A stretch of DNA of 64,000 nucleotides from Proteus vulgaris (lineage in GTDB: Bacteria; Pseudomonadota; Gammaproteobacteria; Enterobacterales; Enterobacteriaceae). The notes beneath the pieces are model-generated. The model ran no database searches. It saw nothing but the letters and a program-made list of their open reading frames with translations, and was not told the DNA's origin. The translations under genes were made by a program, and so were the position numbers. Shown piece after piece: positions 8,973-18,811 of the stretch (its first letter is position 1; every line of letters begins with the position of its first letter). The stretch spans positions 682,001 through 746,000 of the forward strand of contig NZ_CP137920.1 in NCBI RefSeq assembly GCF_033708015.1. Direction: 5' to 3'.

Positions 8973-9401
8973 ATGGCAATGCGTCTTGGTGATGATTCAG
9001 GTGATGATAATGAATTGCATGATATCAATGTGACGCCTTTTATTGATGTCATGTTGGTTCTGCTCATTATCTTTATGGTGGCGGCACCCTTAGCTACTGT
9101 TGATATAAAAGTAAATTTACCCGCTTCGAGTGCTAAACCACAGCCTCGCCCTGAGAAGCCTGTTTATTTAACAATTAAGTCAGATAAACAAATTTTCATT
9201 GGTGAAGAGATGGTCACACATGAAACGATGGCGAATGTATTAGATACCCTGACACAAGCAAACAAAGAGACAACAATCTTTTTCCAAGCAGATAAAACGG
9301 TTGATTATGAAACGTTAATGTCGGCGATGGATTCGCTAAGAAAAGCGGGTTATCTCAAAGTTGGACTCGTGGGAATGGAAACCGTCTCCACGGGGGGGTA
9401 A
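8973..9401 (+). CDS. exbD: TonB-system energiser ExbD
   Basis: The protein is 142 aa, about E. coli size (141). It has a short cytoplasmic N-terminus (MAMRLG...DINVTPFID), one transmembrane helix at about 23-43 carrying the essential proton-translocating D25, and a periplasmic C-terminal domain (VYLTIKSD, ...GYLKVGLVGMETV). It works with ExbB and TonB. The stop codon follows directly after a run of seven G (9392-9398) encoding the last residues, so slippage there would change the C-terminus. Confidence 0.95.
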   Translation: MAMRLGDDSGDDNELHDINVTPFIDVMLVLLIIFMVAAPLATVDIKVNLPASSAKPQPRPEKPVYLTIKSDKQIFIGEEMVTHETMANVLDTLTQANKETTIFFQADKTVDYETLMSAMDSLRKAGYLKVGLVGMETVSTGG

Positions 9402-9450
9402 AATTTAGCAAATAAGTCATTTTCTAAGTATTATTACGCTATTTTAAAAG

Positions 9451-9493
9451 CACTTTATTTGTCGTTGTGAAATGATGAATAAAGTGTTTTTTT
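9451..9493 (+). terminator. Rho-independent terminator after exbD
   Basis: A 9-bp stem (CACTTTATT / AATAAAGTG) with an 18-nt loop is followed by seven T, about 50 bp past the exbD stop. Confidence 0.75.
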
Positions 9494-9829
9494 GTTGTAT
9501 AAAAAAATAGCATTTTTATTTTTACCATTTTTAATGGTTATCGAGATTATTAATAAAATTGAGTTAGAACTAAATTTAACTTTAGTATTAAATAATATTA
9601 ATAATAGATAGATTAAGTTACAGAATAAATAATTAATTAAGTTTATTGAGTAATGGTAGGCTGAATCAATTAATGCTAAGTAGATATCATTATTTGAAAG
9701 CCTCTAACATTAATATTCATTAACTCTTCATTTTTAGATTTTTTGACATTGAGTTTTTAAAGTTAAATTTAGCTATAACCTTGTGATTTATAATGTCTTT
9801 ATGTGTATTTGATTTAAGTGTAAAAAGAC

Positions 9830-9857
9830 TTGCGCAAAAAATCTTATTGGATATAAT
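9830..9857 (+). promoter_or_regulatory. Sigma-70 promoter for candidate small RNA
   Basis: TTGCGC (9830-9835) and a perfect TATAAT (9852-9857) are separated by 16 bp. The predicted start is near 9864, just at the first hairpin of the candidate RNA. Confidence 0.6.
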
Positions 9858-9863
9858 GCACTC

Positions 9864-10146
9864 AAGTTACAAATTGAAATATTTTGTAACGAGTTAAAAC
9901 GCCTAATTTATTTATTATCTAAGCTTATCCACATTTGGATACTTATTTTTTTATTGCACCAGGTAGACCGTTGTTTTCAGTCATTCCAATTTCTGATAAG
10001 TAAATTTTATTTACTTATTCAAACCACCCCTTATCCTTGATAAGAGGTGAGTACAATAAAACGTGAAAGGCAGAGAACTACACATAGCATTTTATTATTT
10101 TAATAAATTTAAAAGCCATAACATTTCGGTGTTATGGCTTTTTTAT
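9864..10146 (+). ncRNA. Candidate structured small RNA (about 280 nt)
   Basis: No convincing protein gene lies here, but the segment has the anatomy of an independent RNA gene. It begins at a good sigma-70 promoter. Four hairpins follow: GTTACAAA/TTTGTAAC (9866-9890), ATAAGTAAAT/ATTTACTTAT (9996-10018), an imperfect CACCCCTTATC/GATAAGAGGTG (10025-10049), and a strong terminator AAAGCCATAACA/TGTTATGGCTTT (10112-10141) followed by more T. It does not look like 6S, tmRNA, RNase P, Spot 42 or CsrB as I know them. A GTG-initiated 40-codon frame from about 10060 runs through the terminator and is not believed. Identity unknown. Confidence 0.45.
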
Positions 10147-11025
10147 TTTGCTTGTTATATTTTTTGTCACTGTTGCTTCTAAGTTTAGTGTTTCAGTGTG
10201 TACTTTGATGTACCCCATCTTGATACTTATTCTCAGTTTATGATCCATTATTGCGAACCTTTGCCTGATCAAAAAACACAAACAGTTAACAAAGCATTTT
10301 TCAGATTTTTAGATTTATGGCCAGTTCTTTTATCTATTCTTACAAAAAAAAAGAATTGACACTTTTTGGGGATTATTTATCGAAAAATTGTGTTTTTTTT
10401 ATCCACAAAACAACATGGATTTAACATTAAATTTTATTTGCGTTAATTTCGCTATAAATTCGATATGTTATAAGATAACGTAATAAAATTATTACCATTA
10501 TGTACTAATTAGTAATTATTAACGATCTCATCTTTTTGATGTTACCTCACACTACTCTGTATTTCATTTTATAACGGCTTTATACCAAGTGAACTTCTTA
10601 TTCTAAAAACGAATATACTTATAACTATATGAAAAATGATAAGAAAAAGAGGTTAATATTTGACTATAAAATAACCATTATTACGGTGATTAAAATTTAA
10701 TAACAAAAGAAGAGTGAATAAGTTGGTAATAAAAATGAGTTGAAATTAAATATATTAATGTAATCATTTCTTGTTTATGAAATGCAATTTTTAACATTAT
10801 TTATGATGTAATGTAAAGGTTGATAATATGAAAAAAAGAGTCATCATTATAATTAAAAAATATATTTGAATTCGTTTTTAATAATTTTTATTAGAAATTA
10901 GAAATAATGAATTATTAATTTTGTATTATTTTAAATATATTGTCTTATAATTTGGTTGTTTTTTGTGTTTATTGTAAGTTATTGATTAACAATTATTTTA
11001 ATTCCATTAAATTATGTCTTTATGA

Positions 11026-11044
11026 GATAATGATAATTATTTTC
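11026..11044. promoter_or_regulatory. Fur-like site upstream of hybO
   Basis: GATAATGATAATTATTTTC matches the 19-bp Fur consensus at 17 positions. It lies about 230 bp before the hybO start. In such AT-rich DNA a chance match is possible, but iron control of a hydrogenase with many Fe-S clusters would make sense. Confidence 0.4.
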
Positions 11045-11181
11045 ATTTATATTATCGTTACTAAATAGTATTTTAATAAATTTAAAATGGCGAAATATAT
11101 AAAAATTGTGCATTAAACTTTATATTGCTGAAACGTTTTTACTCACATAAAGGAATAATTTCTTTTTTAATGGATTATCGC

Positions 11182-11195
11182 TTGATAATGATCAA
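11182..11195 (+). promoter_or_regulatory. FNR box of the hyb operon
   Basis: TTGATAATGATCAA is a perfect match to the FNR consensus TTGAT-N4-ATCAA. Its centre (11188.5) is about 86 bp before hybO. A class II arrangement would place the transcription start near 11230. Anaerobic activation of hydrogenase 2 is the expected consequence. Confidence 0.8.
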
Positions 11196-11274
11196 GTCAT
11201 TATTGTGTCGGAGTGTTAAAAAGGCGGTGTTTTAAATTATTCCAATTAAAAAATCATCATATCAGGAGAGATAT

Positions 11275-12399
11275 ATGGCCTTGGGGAATAATGTTTTTTC
11301 CCATCATGGTATTAACCGACGCGATTTTATGAAATTGTGTGCTGCGTTGTCAGCTACCATGGGATTAAGCGGCAAAGCTGCCGCAGAAATGTCAGAAGCA
11401 ATGGCATCACCTGAACGTCCACCTGTTATTTGGATTGGTGCTCAGGAATGTACTGGGTGTACGGAGTCTTTATTACGCGCAACTCACCCGACTCTGGAAA
11501 ACCTCGTTCTTGATGTTATCGCACTCGAATATCACGAAGTGCTTTCCTCAGCTTTTGGTGAACAAGCTGAAGAAAATAAACACAATGCAATGGAGAAATA
11601 TAAAGGTAAGTACGTCCTCGTTGTTGACGGTTCGATCCCAGACAAAGACGGCGGTGTTTACTGTATGGTTGCAGGAAAGCCAATTCTTGAGCATATCAAA
11701 GAAGCCGCTGAAGGCGCTGCTGCGATTATTGCTATTGGTTCATGTTCTGCATGGGGTGGGGTACCTGCTACTGGAGGCAACCCAACAGGCGCTAAATCAC
11801 TGGAAGCTATTTTACCGGGTAAAACCGTTATCAATATTCCAGGGTGTCCGCCAAACCCACATAACTTCTTAGCAACTGTTGCACACATTATTACTTTCAA
11901 TAAATTACCTAAGTTAGATAGCAAAAACAGACCGCTTTTTGCTTATGAGCGCTTAATTCACGAAAACTGTGAACGTCGTCCTCATTTTGATGCGGGTCGT
12001 TTTGCTAAAGAATTTGGTGATGAAGGTCATCGTCAAGGCTGGTGTTTATATCATTTAGGCTGTAAAGGCCCTGAAACTTATGGTAACTGCCCAACATTAG
12101 AATTCTGCGATGTTGGTGGTGGGATCTGGCCTGTGGGTATCGGTCACCCTTGCTATGGTTGTAACGAGGAAGGTATCGGCTTTACGAAAGGTATTTTCCA
12201 ATTAGCGAATGTTTATCAGCCAACACCAAAAGCGCAAGTACCTGATGTTAATGCAAAAGAAGGTGGTGGAGTCTCTTATGGGGCTGCTGGCTTACTGGGT
12301 GCTGTTGTGGGGGCGGTTGCGGGTGTCAGTGTGATGGCTGTGCGTCAATTAGGCCGTGACAAGAATGCCACAGGAGCCTCACAGGAGGATAAACGGTGA
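11275..12399 (+). CDS. hybO: Hydrogenase-2 small subunit
   Basis: The 374-aa Fe-S subunit of the periplasm-facing, membrane-bound [NiFe] uptake hydrogenase 2 carries electrons from the active site in HybC. The N-terminus holds a twin-arginine signal (INRRDFMK, R15-R16) ending near AAA. The proximal cluster ligands begin with C59 and C62 (ECTGCTES), and further cysteines appear in [30 protein letters not shown] and HPCYGC. A C-terminal Gly/Ala-rich helix (about 335-355) anchors it in the membrane. AGGAGAG precedes the ATG. It is the first gene of a ten-gene cluster and its stop overlaps hybA by 4 bp. Confidence 0.97.
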   Translation: MALGNNVFSHHGINRRDFMKLCAALSATMGLSGKAAAEMSEAMASPERPPVIWIGAQECTGCTESLLRATHPTLENLVLDVIALEYHEVLSSAFGEQAEENKHNAMEKYKGKYVLVVDGSIPDKDGGVYCMVAGKPILEHIKEAAEGAAAIIAIGSCSAWGGVPATGGNPTGAKSLEAILPGKTVINIPGCPPNPHNFLATVAHIITFNKLPKLDSKNRPLFAYERLIHENCERRPHFDAGRFAKEFGDEGHRQGWCLYHLGCKGPETYGNCPTLEFCDVGGGIWPVGIGHPCYGCNEEGIGFTKGIFQLANVYQPTPKAQVPDVNAKEGGGVSYGAAGLLGAVVGAVAGVSVMAVRQLGRDKNATGASQEDKR

Positions 12400-13409
12400 A
12401 TAGGCGTCATTTCTTTAAGCTGGCATCAGGTGGGGTTCTCCTTGCGGGAATGGCGCCCACTGCGAGTCATGCTGCGGCGCAGAACCGTCCCCCAATTCCT
12501 GGGTCTCTCGGTATGCTCTACGACTCTACACTGTGTGTAGGCTGTCAAGCATGTGTCACAAAATGTCAGGAAATTAATCACCCGGAGCCAATGGAGCGTG
12601 GTGATACTTACGCGAATGGTGATCCGATTTGGTCAAACAATGACAAATTAAGTCCTTACACAAATAACATTATTCAAATTTGGCGTGATGGTACTGGCGA
12701 AAATAAAGACCAACTGGAAAACGGTTATGCCTTTATTAAGAAACAATGTATGCATTGTGTGGATGCAAACTGCGTTTCTGTTTGTCCTGTTTCTGCGTTA
12801 ACCAAAGATCCAAAAACCGGTATTGTCCATTATCACGCGGATATCTGTACAGGTTGTCGTTACTGTATGGTGGGATGCCCTTATAACATTCCAAAATACG
12901 ATTATGACGATCCCTTTGGTAAGCTTTATAAATGTGAGCTTTGTAACCAAAAAGGTGTTGAGCGCTTAGATAAAGGCTTATTACCAGGCTGTGTTGAAGT
13001 TTGTCCTACTGGTGCTGTTATTTTCGGTACACGCGAAGAGTTGCTTGAAGAAGCAAAACGTCGTTTAGCGAAAAAAGCGGGTGAAGAATATCATTATCCA
13101 CGTCAAACCATTAGTGGTGGCGATACTTATCTTCATAAAATTCCTGAATATCAAGATCATATCTATGGTGAGTTCGAAGGTGGCGGTACGCAAGTCATGG
13201 TACTTTCTGCTGTTCCTTTTGACAATTTAGGAATGCCAGACGTGGCGCCATTATCAACGGGTGCACGTTCTGAACATATTCAGCATACGCTTTACAAAGG
13301 CATGGTATTACCAATAGCAGCCCTTGCAGGGATCACCTATTTGGTTAACCGTAATAGTAAAAAACAAGAGCAGGAACACCACAAGGAGGATAACGATGTC
13401 GAGTCATGA
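12396..13409 (+). CDS. hybA: Hydrogenase-2 ferredoxin-like subunit HybA
   Basis: This 337-aa periplasmic protein relays electrons between HybO and the membrane subunit HybB. A Tat signal (NRRHFFKLA) ends near ASHA. Four cysteine groups for [4Fe-4S] clusters are visible: [37 protein letters not shown] and CELCNQKG...CVEVCP. A hydrophobic segment near the C-terminus (about 306-320) may anchor it. The start is GTG at 12396, overlapping the hybO stop; AGGAGG lies just upstream. The 3' end overlaps hybB by 14 bp, which suggests translational coupling. Confidence 0.95.
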   Translation: MNRRHFFKLASGGVLLAGMAPTASHAAAQNRPPIPGSLGMLYDSTLCVGCQACVTKCQEINHPEPMERGDTYANGDPIWSNNDKLSPYTNNIIQIWRDGTGENKDQLENGYAFIKKQCMHCVDANCVSVCPVSALTKDPKTGIVHYHADICTGCRYCMVGCPYNIPKYDYDDPFGKLYKCELCNQKGVERLDKGLLPGCVEVCPTGAVIFGTREELLEEAKRRLAKKAGEEYHYPRQTISGGDTYLHKIPEYQDHIYGEFEGGGTQVMVLSAVPFDNLGMPDVAPLSTGARSEHIQHTLYKGMVLPIAALAGITYLVNRNSKKQEQEHHKEDNDVES

Positions 13410-14577
13410 TCCTCGTCCACTTGGCGGTAAGTTATTTACTCTAGCAGTAAGAGTATTTTTACCGCTTGCTGTGCTCGGTTTTATTCTTATTGGTAAGCGT
13501 TTGGTATTTGGTCTGGGCGATGTCTCTGATCTGAATGGGGGATATCCTTGGGGTATTTGGATTGCCTTTGACTTATTGATAGGAACAGGCTTTGCATGTG
13601 GCGGTTGGGCACTTGCATGGGCTGTTTATGTCTTTAATAAAGGGGAGTTTCACCCATTAGTACGCCCTGCATTATTAGCGAGCTTGTTCGGCTATTCATT
13701 AGGTGGTTTATCCATTGCTATTGATATTGGTCGTTATTGGAACATGCCTCACTTCTTTATGCCGCAATACTTTAACGTTAACTCAGTGTTATTTGAAACA
13801 GCGACCTGTATGACCATCTATATTATGGTGATGGCATTAGAATTCTTACCTGCGTTATTAGAGCGTTTAGGTTGGAAAGTGTCGTTGAAACGTCTTAATA
13901 AAGCGATGTTCTTTATTATTGGTCTTGGTGCTTTACTGCCAACCATGCACCAATCTTCAATGGGATCATTAATGATTTCAGCAGGTTGGAAAGTACATCC
14001 ACTGTGGCAATCTTATGAGATGTTACCGCTGTTTTCTCTGTTAACCGCCTTTCTCCTTGGTTTCACCATCGTTATTTTTGAAGGCTCTTTGCTAAAAGCA
14101 AGTCGTACGATGAATGATGATGAAACACCGCTATTTACCAAATTAACTAAAGTGATCGAAGTGTTACTGATTGCATTCTTGGTATGTCGTTGGGGTGAAA
14201 TTATTTGGAACGGTAAACTGAGTTATATCGGAAATGGGGATATGTTCTCGTGGTTATTCATTGCTGAAAGTGCATTATTATTACTTCCTCTTATTTTGAT
14301 GCATTTAAATAATAACCGCCGTAGTCCAAGAATGCTGTTTGTTTGTGCTGTATTTATCTTAATTGGCGCAGCAATGTGGCGTATGAACTACTCTTTAGTT
14401 GCTTACAATCCAGGTAATGGTTACCACTATTTCCCAACAGCAAGTGAATTGCTGATTTCTATTGGTTTCGTTGCATTTGAAGTAACTGCTTACATTCTTA
14501 TTATCCGTTTATTGCCGGTTTTACCTGCACAAACAGATTCAAATATACAATTAAAAAAGGCTGAGGTTAAATCATGA
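13396..14577 (+). CDS. hybB: Hydrogenase-2 integral membrane subunit HybB
   Basis: This NrfD/HybB-type membrane protein passes electrons from HybA to the quinone pool and contributes to proton coupling. From the ATG at 13396 it is 393 aa (E. coli 392). This start is preferred over the longer frame at 13324 because AAGGAGG (13383-13389) sits at ideal distance and the upstream residues are hydrophilic read-through of hybA. About ten hydrophobic helices are visible, without an N-terminal signal. The stop overlaps the hybC start (ATGA). Confidence 0.95.
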   Translation: MSSHDPRPLGGKLFTLAVRVFLPLAVLGFILIGKRLVFGLGDVSDLNGGYPWGIWIAFDLLIGTGFACGGWALAWAVYVFNKGEFHPLVRPALLASLFGYSLGGLSIAIDIGRYWNMPHFFMPQYFNVNSVLFETATCMTIYIMVMALEFLPALLERLGWKVSLKRLNKAMFFIIGLGALLPTMHQSSMGSLMISAGWKVHPLWQSYEMLPLFSLLTAFLLGFTIVIFEGSLLKASRTMNDDETPLFTKLTKVIEVLLIAFLVCRWGEIIWNGKLSYIGNGDMFSWLFIAESALLLLPLILMHLNNNRRSPRMLFVCAVFILIGAAMWRMNYSLVAYNPGNGYHYFPTASELLISIGFVAFEVTAYILIIRLLPVLPAQTDSNIQLKKAEVKS

Positions 14578-16277
14578 GCCAACGCATTACTATTGATCCT
14601 ATTACCCGTATTGAAGGGCATTTACGCGTCGATTGTGAAATTGATAACGGAAAAGTTGTTAAGGCTTGGTCTTCCGGTACCATGTGGCGCGGAATGGAGG
14701 AGATCCTAAAAGGAAGCGATCCTCGTGATGCATGGATTATCGTGCAACGTATCTGTGGTGTTTGTACGACCGTTCACGCGATTGCCTCAGTACGTGCTGT
14801 TGAAGATGCTTTAGGTATGGATATCCCTGTCAATGCGCAGTATATCCGTAACATTATTTTAGCTTCTCATATTCTTCATGACCATATCGTTCATTTCTAT
14901 CAGCTTTCTGCGATGGACTGGGTTGATATTACTTCTGCATTGCAAGCAGATCCTGAAAAAGCATCCGCGATGCTGAAAGGGGTTTCTAAATGGCAATTAA
15001 ACTCTGCGGAAGAATTCAGAAAAGTTCAGAAGAAAATTCAAGGTTTAGTCGATAGCGGACAATTAGGTATTTTTGCTAATGGCTACTGGGGTCACTCCGC
15101 CATGAAATTGCCACCAGAAGTGAACCTGATTGCTGTTGCTCACTATCTGCAAGCGCTTGAATGTCAGCGTGATGCTAACCGTATCGTTGCTGTTCTTGGT
15201 GGTAAAACACCTCACATTCAAAACTTGGCTGTGGGGGGCGTTGCTAACCCAATTAATCTTGATGCACCAAGTGTTCTTAACTTAGAACGTTTAATGTATG
15301 TGAAGCACTTTATCGATAATCTTGGTGATTTTATTGAACAAGTTTATAAAGTCGATACTGCTATTTTTGCTGCATATTACCCAGAATGGTTAAAAATCGG
15401 TAAAGGCGCTAACTACTATCTGTCAGTACCTGAGTTACCCATTAATGGTAATAACACAGAGTTCTTACTTTCTGGTGGCTATATGGAGGGAATCGATTTC
15501 TCTACATATCGCCCCATTAAAGACTGGAAAGATCAGAATCTAAAAGACGGTATCGAAGAAAGTGGTAAGCACGCATGGTATGAAGATGATGAACCCTTAA
15601 AACCATGGGAAGGTTTAACTCGCCCTAAATACACGGGGTGGGATGAAAACAATAAATACTCATGGGTTAAATCACCAACATTCTATGGTAAACCTGTCGA
15701 AGTCGGTACATTAGCGTGGTTAGTATGTGGTTTAGCAGGTAAGCATGAAGGTACTGTTAAGCACTATAATGAAGTTAATGAAATCTATACTAAATTAACA
15801 GGTGAAACACTGGTTAATGAGCAGTTAGAGTCAACTTGGGGACGTATTATTGGACGTACTGTTCATGCTTGCGTATTACAAGATTCTCTGAATTTCTTAT
15901 GGAAATCATTGGTTGATAATATTGGACGAGGCGATACGACTTCCTTTATTAAACCAGAATTTGAACCGGGTAAAGAGTATCGTGGTGTTGGTTTTGAAGA
16001 AGCCTCTCGCGGTATGTTATCTCACTGGATCGTGTTTAAAGACGGTAAAATCACTAACTATCAGGCCGTTGTTCCATCAACATGGAATGCGGGACCTCGT
16101 AACTTTAATGATGAACCGGGTCCTTATGAGTTATCACTTGTGGGTACACCTGTTGCTGATCCGAAAAAACCATTAGAAGTGGTAAGAACGATCCACTCCT
16201 TTGACCCATGTATGGCATGTGCTGTGCATATGGTTGATTTAACAGGTAAAGAACTAAGTAAGGTGAAGGTATTATAA
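14574..16277 (+). CDS. hybC: Hydrogenase-2 large catalytic subunit
   Basis: The 567-aa large subunit carries the NiFe(CN)2CO centre. The four nickel-binding cysteines are C61 and C64 (RICGVC) and C546 and C549 (DPCMAC), at the same numbers as in E. coli HybC. A 15-residue C-terminal extension after H552 (starting MVDLTGKE) is the part removed by the HybD protease after nickel insertion. It exits the cell attached to HybO through the Tat route, having no signal of its own. It overlaps hybB by 4 bp, and hybD begins at its last base. Confidence 0.98.
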   Translation: MSQRITIDPITRIEGHLRVDCEIDNGKVVKAWSSGTMWRGMEEILKGSDPRDAWIIVQRICGVCTTVHAIASVRAVEDALGMDIPVNAQYIRNIILASHILHDHIVHFYQLSAMDWVDITSALQADPEKASAMLKGVSKWQLNSAEEFRKVQKKIQGLVDSGQLGIFANGYWGHSAMKLPPEVNLIAVAHYLQALECQRDANRIVAVLGGKTPHIQNLAVGGVANPINLDAPSVLNLERLMYVKHFIDNLGDFIEQVYKVDTAIFAAYYPEWLKIGKGANYYLSVPELPINGNNTEFLLSGGYMEGIDFSTYRPIKDWKDQNLKDGIEESGKHAWYEDDEPLKPWEGLTRPKYTGWDENNKYSWVKSPTFYGKPVEVGTLAWLVCGLAGKHEGTVKHYNEVNEIYTKLTGETLVNEQLESTWGRIIGRTVHACVLQDSLNFLWKSLVDNIGRGDTTSFIKPEFEPGKEYRGVGFEEASRGMLSHWIVFKDGKITNYQAVVPSTWNAGPRNFNDEPGPYELSLVGTPVADPKKPLEVVRTIHSFDPCMACAVHMVDLTGKELSKVKVL

Positions 16278-16765
16278 TGCGAACTCTCGTCTTAGGTATT
16301 GGTAATTTATTACTAAGCGATGAAGGCATTGGTGTTCGTACAGTAGAAGCGCTCGAAGAGCGCTTCTCTTTACCAGAGAACGTCGATGTTATTGATGGCG
16401 GCACATCAGGGATGGAAATTTTGCAAGATATCGCTGCAAGAGATCTCCTGATTGTTATTGATGCAGTAAGAAGCAATCATGAGCCAGGCAGTATTTTTAT
16501 ATTACATGATGATGATGTTCCCGCACTCTTTACACAAAAGATCTCACCTCATCAGCTAGGCTTATCTGATGTGTTAATGGCACTGCGTATGACAGATGAA
16601 TTCCCTCGTAAACTGATTTTAGTCGGAATTGAGCCAGCATCATTAGAGCCAAGTATGTCGCTGTCTGACATCGGTGAGAAATCAATGGAAATTGCACTAG
16701 AACATGTCGTGAATATTTTGCGTGAATATGGCATTTCTGTCACACCTAAAGAGGTAACAGCATGA
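16277..16765 (+). CDS. hybD: Hydrogenase-2 maturation endopeptidase
   Basis: This cytoplasmic peptidase-M52 protease cleaves the HybC C-terminal peptide. It is 162 aa (E. coli 164). The nickel-sensing residues are present: E16 (SDEGIG), D62 (VIDAV) and a histidine at about 92 (SPHQLG). Its gene starts at the last base of the hybC stop codon and ends overlapping hybE by 4 bp. Confidence 0.95.
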   Translation: MRTLVLGIGNLLLSDEGIGVRTVEALEERFSLPENVDVIDGGTSGMEILQDIAARDLLIVIDAVRSNHEPGSIFILHDDDVPALFTQKISPHQLGLSDVLMALRMTDEFPRKLILVGIEPASLEPSMSLSDIGEKSMEIALEHVVNILREYGISVTPKEVTA

Positions 16766-17256
16766 GTGAATTAAGCTGGGATATCCTGGGATACGAAGAA
16801 CCGCCTGTTGAGCAACTTGAAACACGTTTTAGTGAAATTGCTGATAAAGAGATGAAAGGGCTTCCTTTTTATCGCGAAGGTGTTCCTGTCAAAGCGGGCG
16901 GTTTTACCTTATTTGAAAATCAGTGGATTGGTGCTGTTCTTACTCCTTGGATGTTAGAACTTGTTGTCTTTCCTGGACCTTCGCAAGAATGGCCACATCG
17001 AAAAGTCGGGGATCGCATTGGGTTAGAATTACCTTGTGGTCAGATTAAATTCGTTGTGGGTGAGCTTGCAGGTGGCATGCAGTACCTTGCTTGTTCATTA
17101 ATGTCGCCACTTGATAGACATTTAACAGCGGAACATGCTGTGGAGTTAGTTGAAAATAGTGTGAAAATGGCTCTTTCTCTTCCTGTTCAGACACAATCCG
17201 TAGCAGAAGTTGATTTAAGTCGTCGTTCTCTCTTCCGTGGTCAGTTAAGATCATAG
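16762..17256 (+). CDS. hybE: Hydrogenase-2 assembly chaperone HybE
   Basis: The 164-aa HybE/HoxT family chaperone (E. coli 162 aa) helps the small subunit fold and keeps immature HybO from premature Tat export. Family phrases include GGFTLFENQWIGAVLTPWM and PCGQIKF. The start overlaps hybD. In E. coli the next gene would be hybF (hypA); here a 62-bp gap leads straight into hypB. Confidence 0.93.
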   Translation: MSELSWDILGYEEPPVEQLETRFSEIADKEMKGLPFYREGVPVKAGGFTLFENQWIGAVLTPWMLELVVFPGPSQEWPHRKVGDRIGLELPCGQIKFVVGELAGGMQYLACSLMSPLDRHLTAEHAVELVENSVKMALSLPVQTQSVAEVDLSRRSLFRGQLRS

Positions 17257-17318
17257 TGTAGAAATTTTACGCGACACAGAGTCACATTCTTCTTATTGAA
17301 TAGTACAGGAGTCAGAAT

Positions 17319-18554
17319 ATGTGTAGCACTTGCGGTTGTGGCGAAGGCAATGTCAGAATTGAAGGCGTAGAGCCTCATTCACATGAGCACCACCATCATC
17401 ACTCTCATGACCATGATCATCACGACCACGGTCATCATCATGATCACGGCCATCATGGGCATGATCATCATCATGAACACAATGCTACTCCAGCGAATAC
17501 TGTTCATAAATACATTGATAAGTCTGAACAAAAGCATAAGCATAACTACGAAACACATGGTCAGCCTATCATCGTTCATCACCACTATTATCATAACAGT
17601 GGTGATGTCCATCTTCATTTTCATAACGATACACAGCTAAACGAAACCCCAGTATTCCATGAACATCATCATGGACATGGCGATCATCATTCACATGATC
17701 ACGACCATGCTCATAGTCACGACCATGCTCATAGTCACGACCATGCTCATAGTCACGATCATAGCCATGAGCATTCACATTCTCATAACCACGATCACAA
17801 TCACGATCATGAGCACGAAGAGCAATTTAGCCCAGTGATTGAAAATCAGAATATGCACTATGGCCAAGGTGAGGCTGGAACACATGCTCCAGGTATTAGC
17901 CAAAAGCGTATGCTGAAAATTGAAATGGATGTGTTGGATAAAAATAACCGCATTGCTATCCATAACCGTGAACATTTTGAACAACAAAATGTATTGGCAT
18001 TGAATTTAGTTTCAAGTCCTGGTTCTGGTAAAACGACGCTATTAACACAGACATTAAAACAGTTAGCGCAACGAGTGCCTTGCGCGGTGATCGAAGGCGA
18101 TCAGCAAACCACTAATGATGCGGATCGTATCCGCGAAACAGGTGTGCCGGCGATCCAAGTGAATACAGGTAAAGGCTGTCACCTTGATGCACAAATGGTG
18201 CATGATGCGACACACCAATTAGGCTTACAAGATAACAGCGTTCTCTTTATTGAAAACGTAGGAAACTTAGTCTGCCCTGCAAGTTTTGATCTGGGTGAAA
18301 AGCATAAAGTGGCTATTCTTTCTGTCACGGAAGGTGAAGATAAACCCCTGAAATACCCGCATATGTTTGCTGCGGCTGATTTAATGATTATCAACAAAAT
18401 GGATTTAGTCCCACATCTGAATATTGATGTTCAAGCCTGCATTGAATCTGCTCGCCGTGTTAATCCCAATATCGAAATCATTGCGTTATCTGCAACAACA
18501 GGTGAAGGCATGGAAGAGTGGTTAACTTGGCTGGAGAGTCGTTTATGTGCTTAG
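17319..18554 (+). CDS. hypB: Hydrogenase nickel-incorporation GTPase HypB with very long His-rich region
   Basis: HypB delivers nickel to the hydrogenase large subunit using GTP. The protein begins with the high-affinity metal motif CSTCGCGEG. Residues about 20 to 165 are a histidine/aspartate-rich nickel-storage region, including a 3x tandem HDHAHS repeat. The GTPase domain occupies about 200-411: P-loop SSPGSGKTT (K238), [10 protein letters not shown], and NKMD. At 411 aa it is about 120 longer than E. coli HypB (290), resembling nickel-sink HypB types. AGGAG lies 8 nt before the ATG. The last codons overlap hypC by 10 bp. Low-complexity repeats cause several spurious His/Met-rich ORFs in other frames. 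Confidence 0.95.
   Translation: MCSTCGCGEGNVRIEGVEPHSHEHHHHHSHDHDHHDHGHHHDHGHHGHDHHHEHNATPANTVHKYIDKSEQKHKHNYETHGQPIIVHHHYYHNSGDVHLHFHNDTQLNETPVFHEHHHGHGDHHSHDHDHAHSHDHAHSHDHAHSHDHSHEHSHSHNHDHNHDHEHEEQFSPVIENQNMHYGQGEAGTHAPGISQKRMLKIEMDVLDKNNRIAIHNREHFEQQNVLALNLVSSPGSGKTTLLTQTLKQLAQRVPCAVIEGDQQTTNDADRIRETGVPAIQVNTGKGCHLDAQMVHDATHQLGLQDNSVLFIENVGNLVCPASFDLGEKHKVAILSVTEGEDKPLKYPHMFAAADLMIINKMDLVPHLNIDVQACIESARRVNPNIEIIALSATTGEGMEEWLTWLESRLCA
17700..17753 (+). repeat. 18-bp tandem repeat (x3) inside hypB
   Basis: CACGACCATGCTCATAGT occurs three times in exact tandem (17700, 17718, 17736), with a decayed fourth copy after it. It encodes HDHAHS units of the nickel-binding region. Such repeats can change copy number in frame. 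Confidence 0.9.
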
Positions 18555-18811
18555 GTGTTCCAGCTAAGATTGTTGAGGTGGGCGAAGACGTCCACCAACT
18601 TGCTTATGCCGAAGTCAGTGGTGTAAAACGTGCTGTTAATATTTCGATGGTATGTGAAGGCGAACCGCGTGAATTATTAGGTAAATGGGTACTTATTCAT
18701 GTGGGATTTGCGATGAGTATTCTTGATGAGCAAGAAGCACAAGATACCCTTGATGCATTACAGCATGTTTATGGTGTGACCCTAGAAGAGGCTGATGATG
18801 CAGTACGTTGA
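18545..18811 (+). CDS. hypC: Hydrogenase maturation chaperone HypC/HybG
   Basis: This 88-aa protein starts MCLGVPAKI with the invariant C2 that binds the Fe(CN)2CO precursor with HypD and then docks to the large subunit. The ATG at 18545 overlaps the end of hypB; the longer frame from 18518 is not used. In E. coli the hyb operon paralogue is called hybG, so either name fits; here it directly precedes hypD as hypC does. Confidence 0.93.
   Translation: MCLGVPAKIVEVGEDVHQLAYAEVSGVKRAVNISMVCEGEPRELLGKWVLIHVGFAMSILDEQEAQDTLDALQHVYGVTLEEADDAVR

Larger units (their letters stand above)
10147..11274. other. AT-rich intergenic region upstream of the hyb operon
   Basis: About 1.1 kb with very low G+C and no ORF worth calling on either strand. 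Near its right end are a Fur-like site and an FNR box, given separately. Long A/T tracts suggest H-NS binding or curvature, but nothing here demonstrates it. I see no repeat or remnant gene. Confidence 0.6.

Noticed and set aside
10060..10182. GTG-initiated 40-codon frame near the end of the candidate small RNA
   Set aside because: It reads through a strong terminator hairpin and its composition is Phe/Cys/Tyr-rich without any known pattern.
17379..17987. Several Met/His/Val-rich frames on both strands over hypB
   Set aside because: They are by-products of the CAT/CAC repeats of the real hypB frame.
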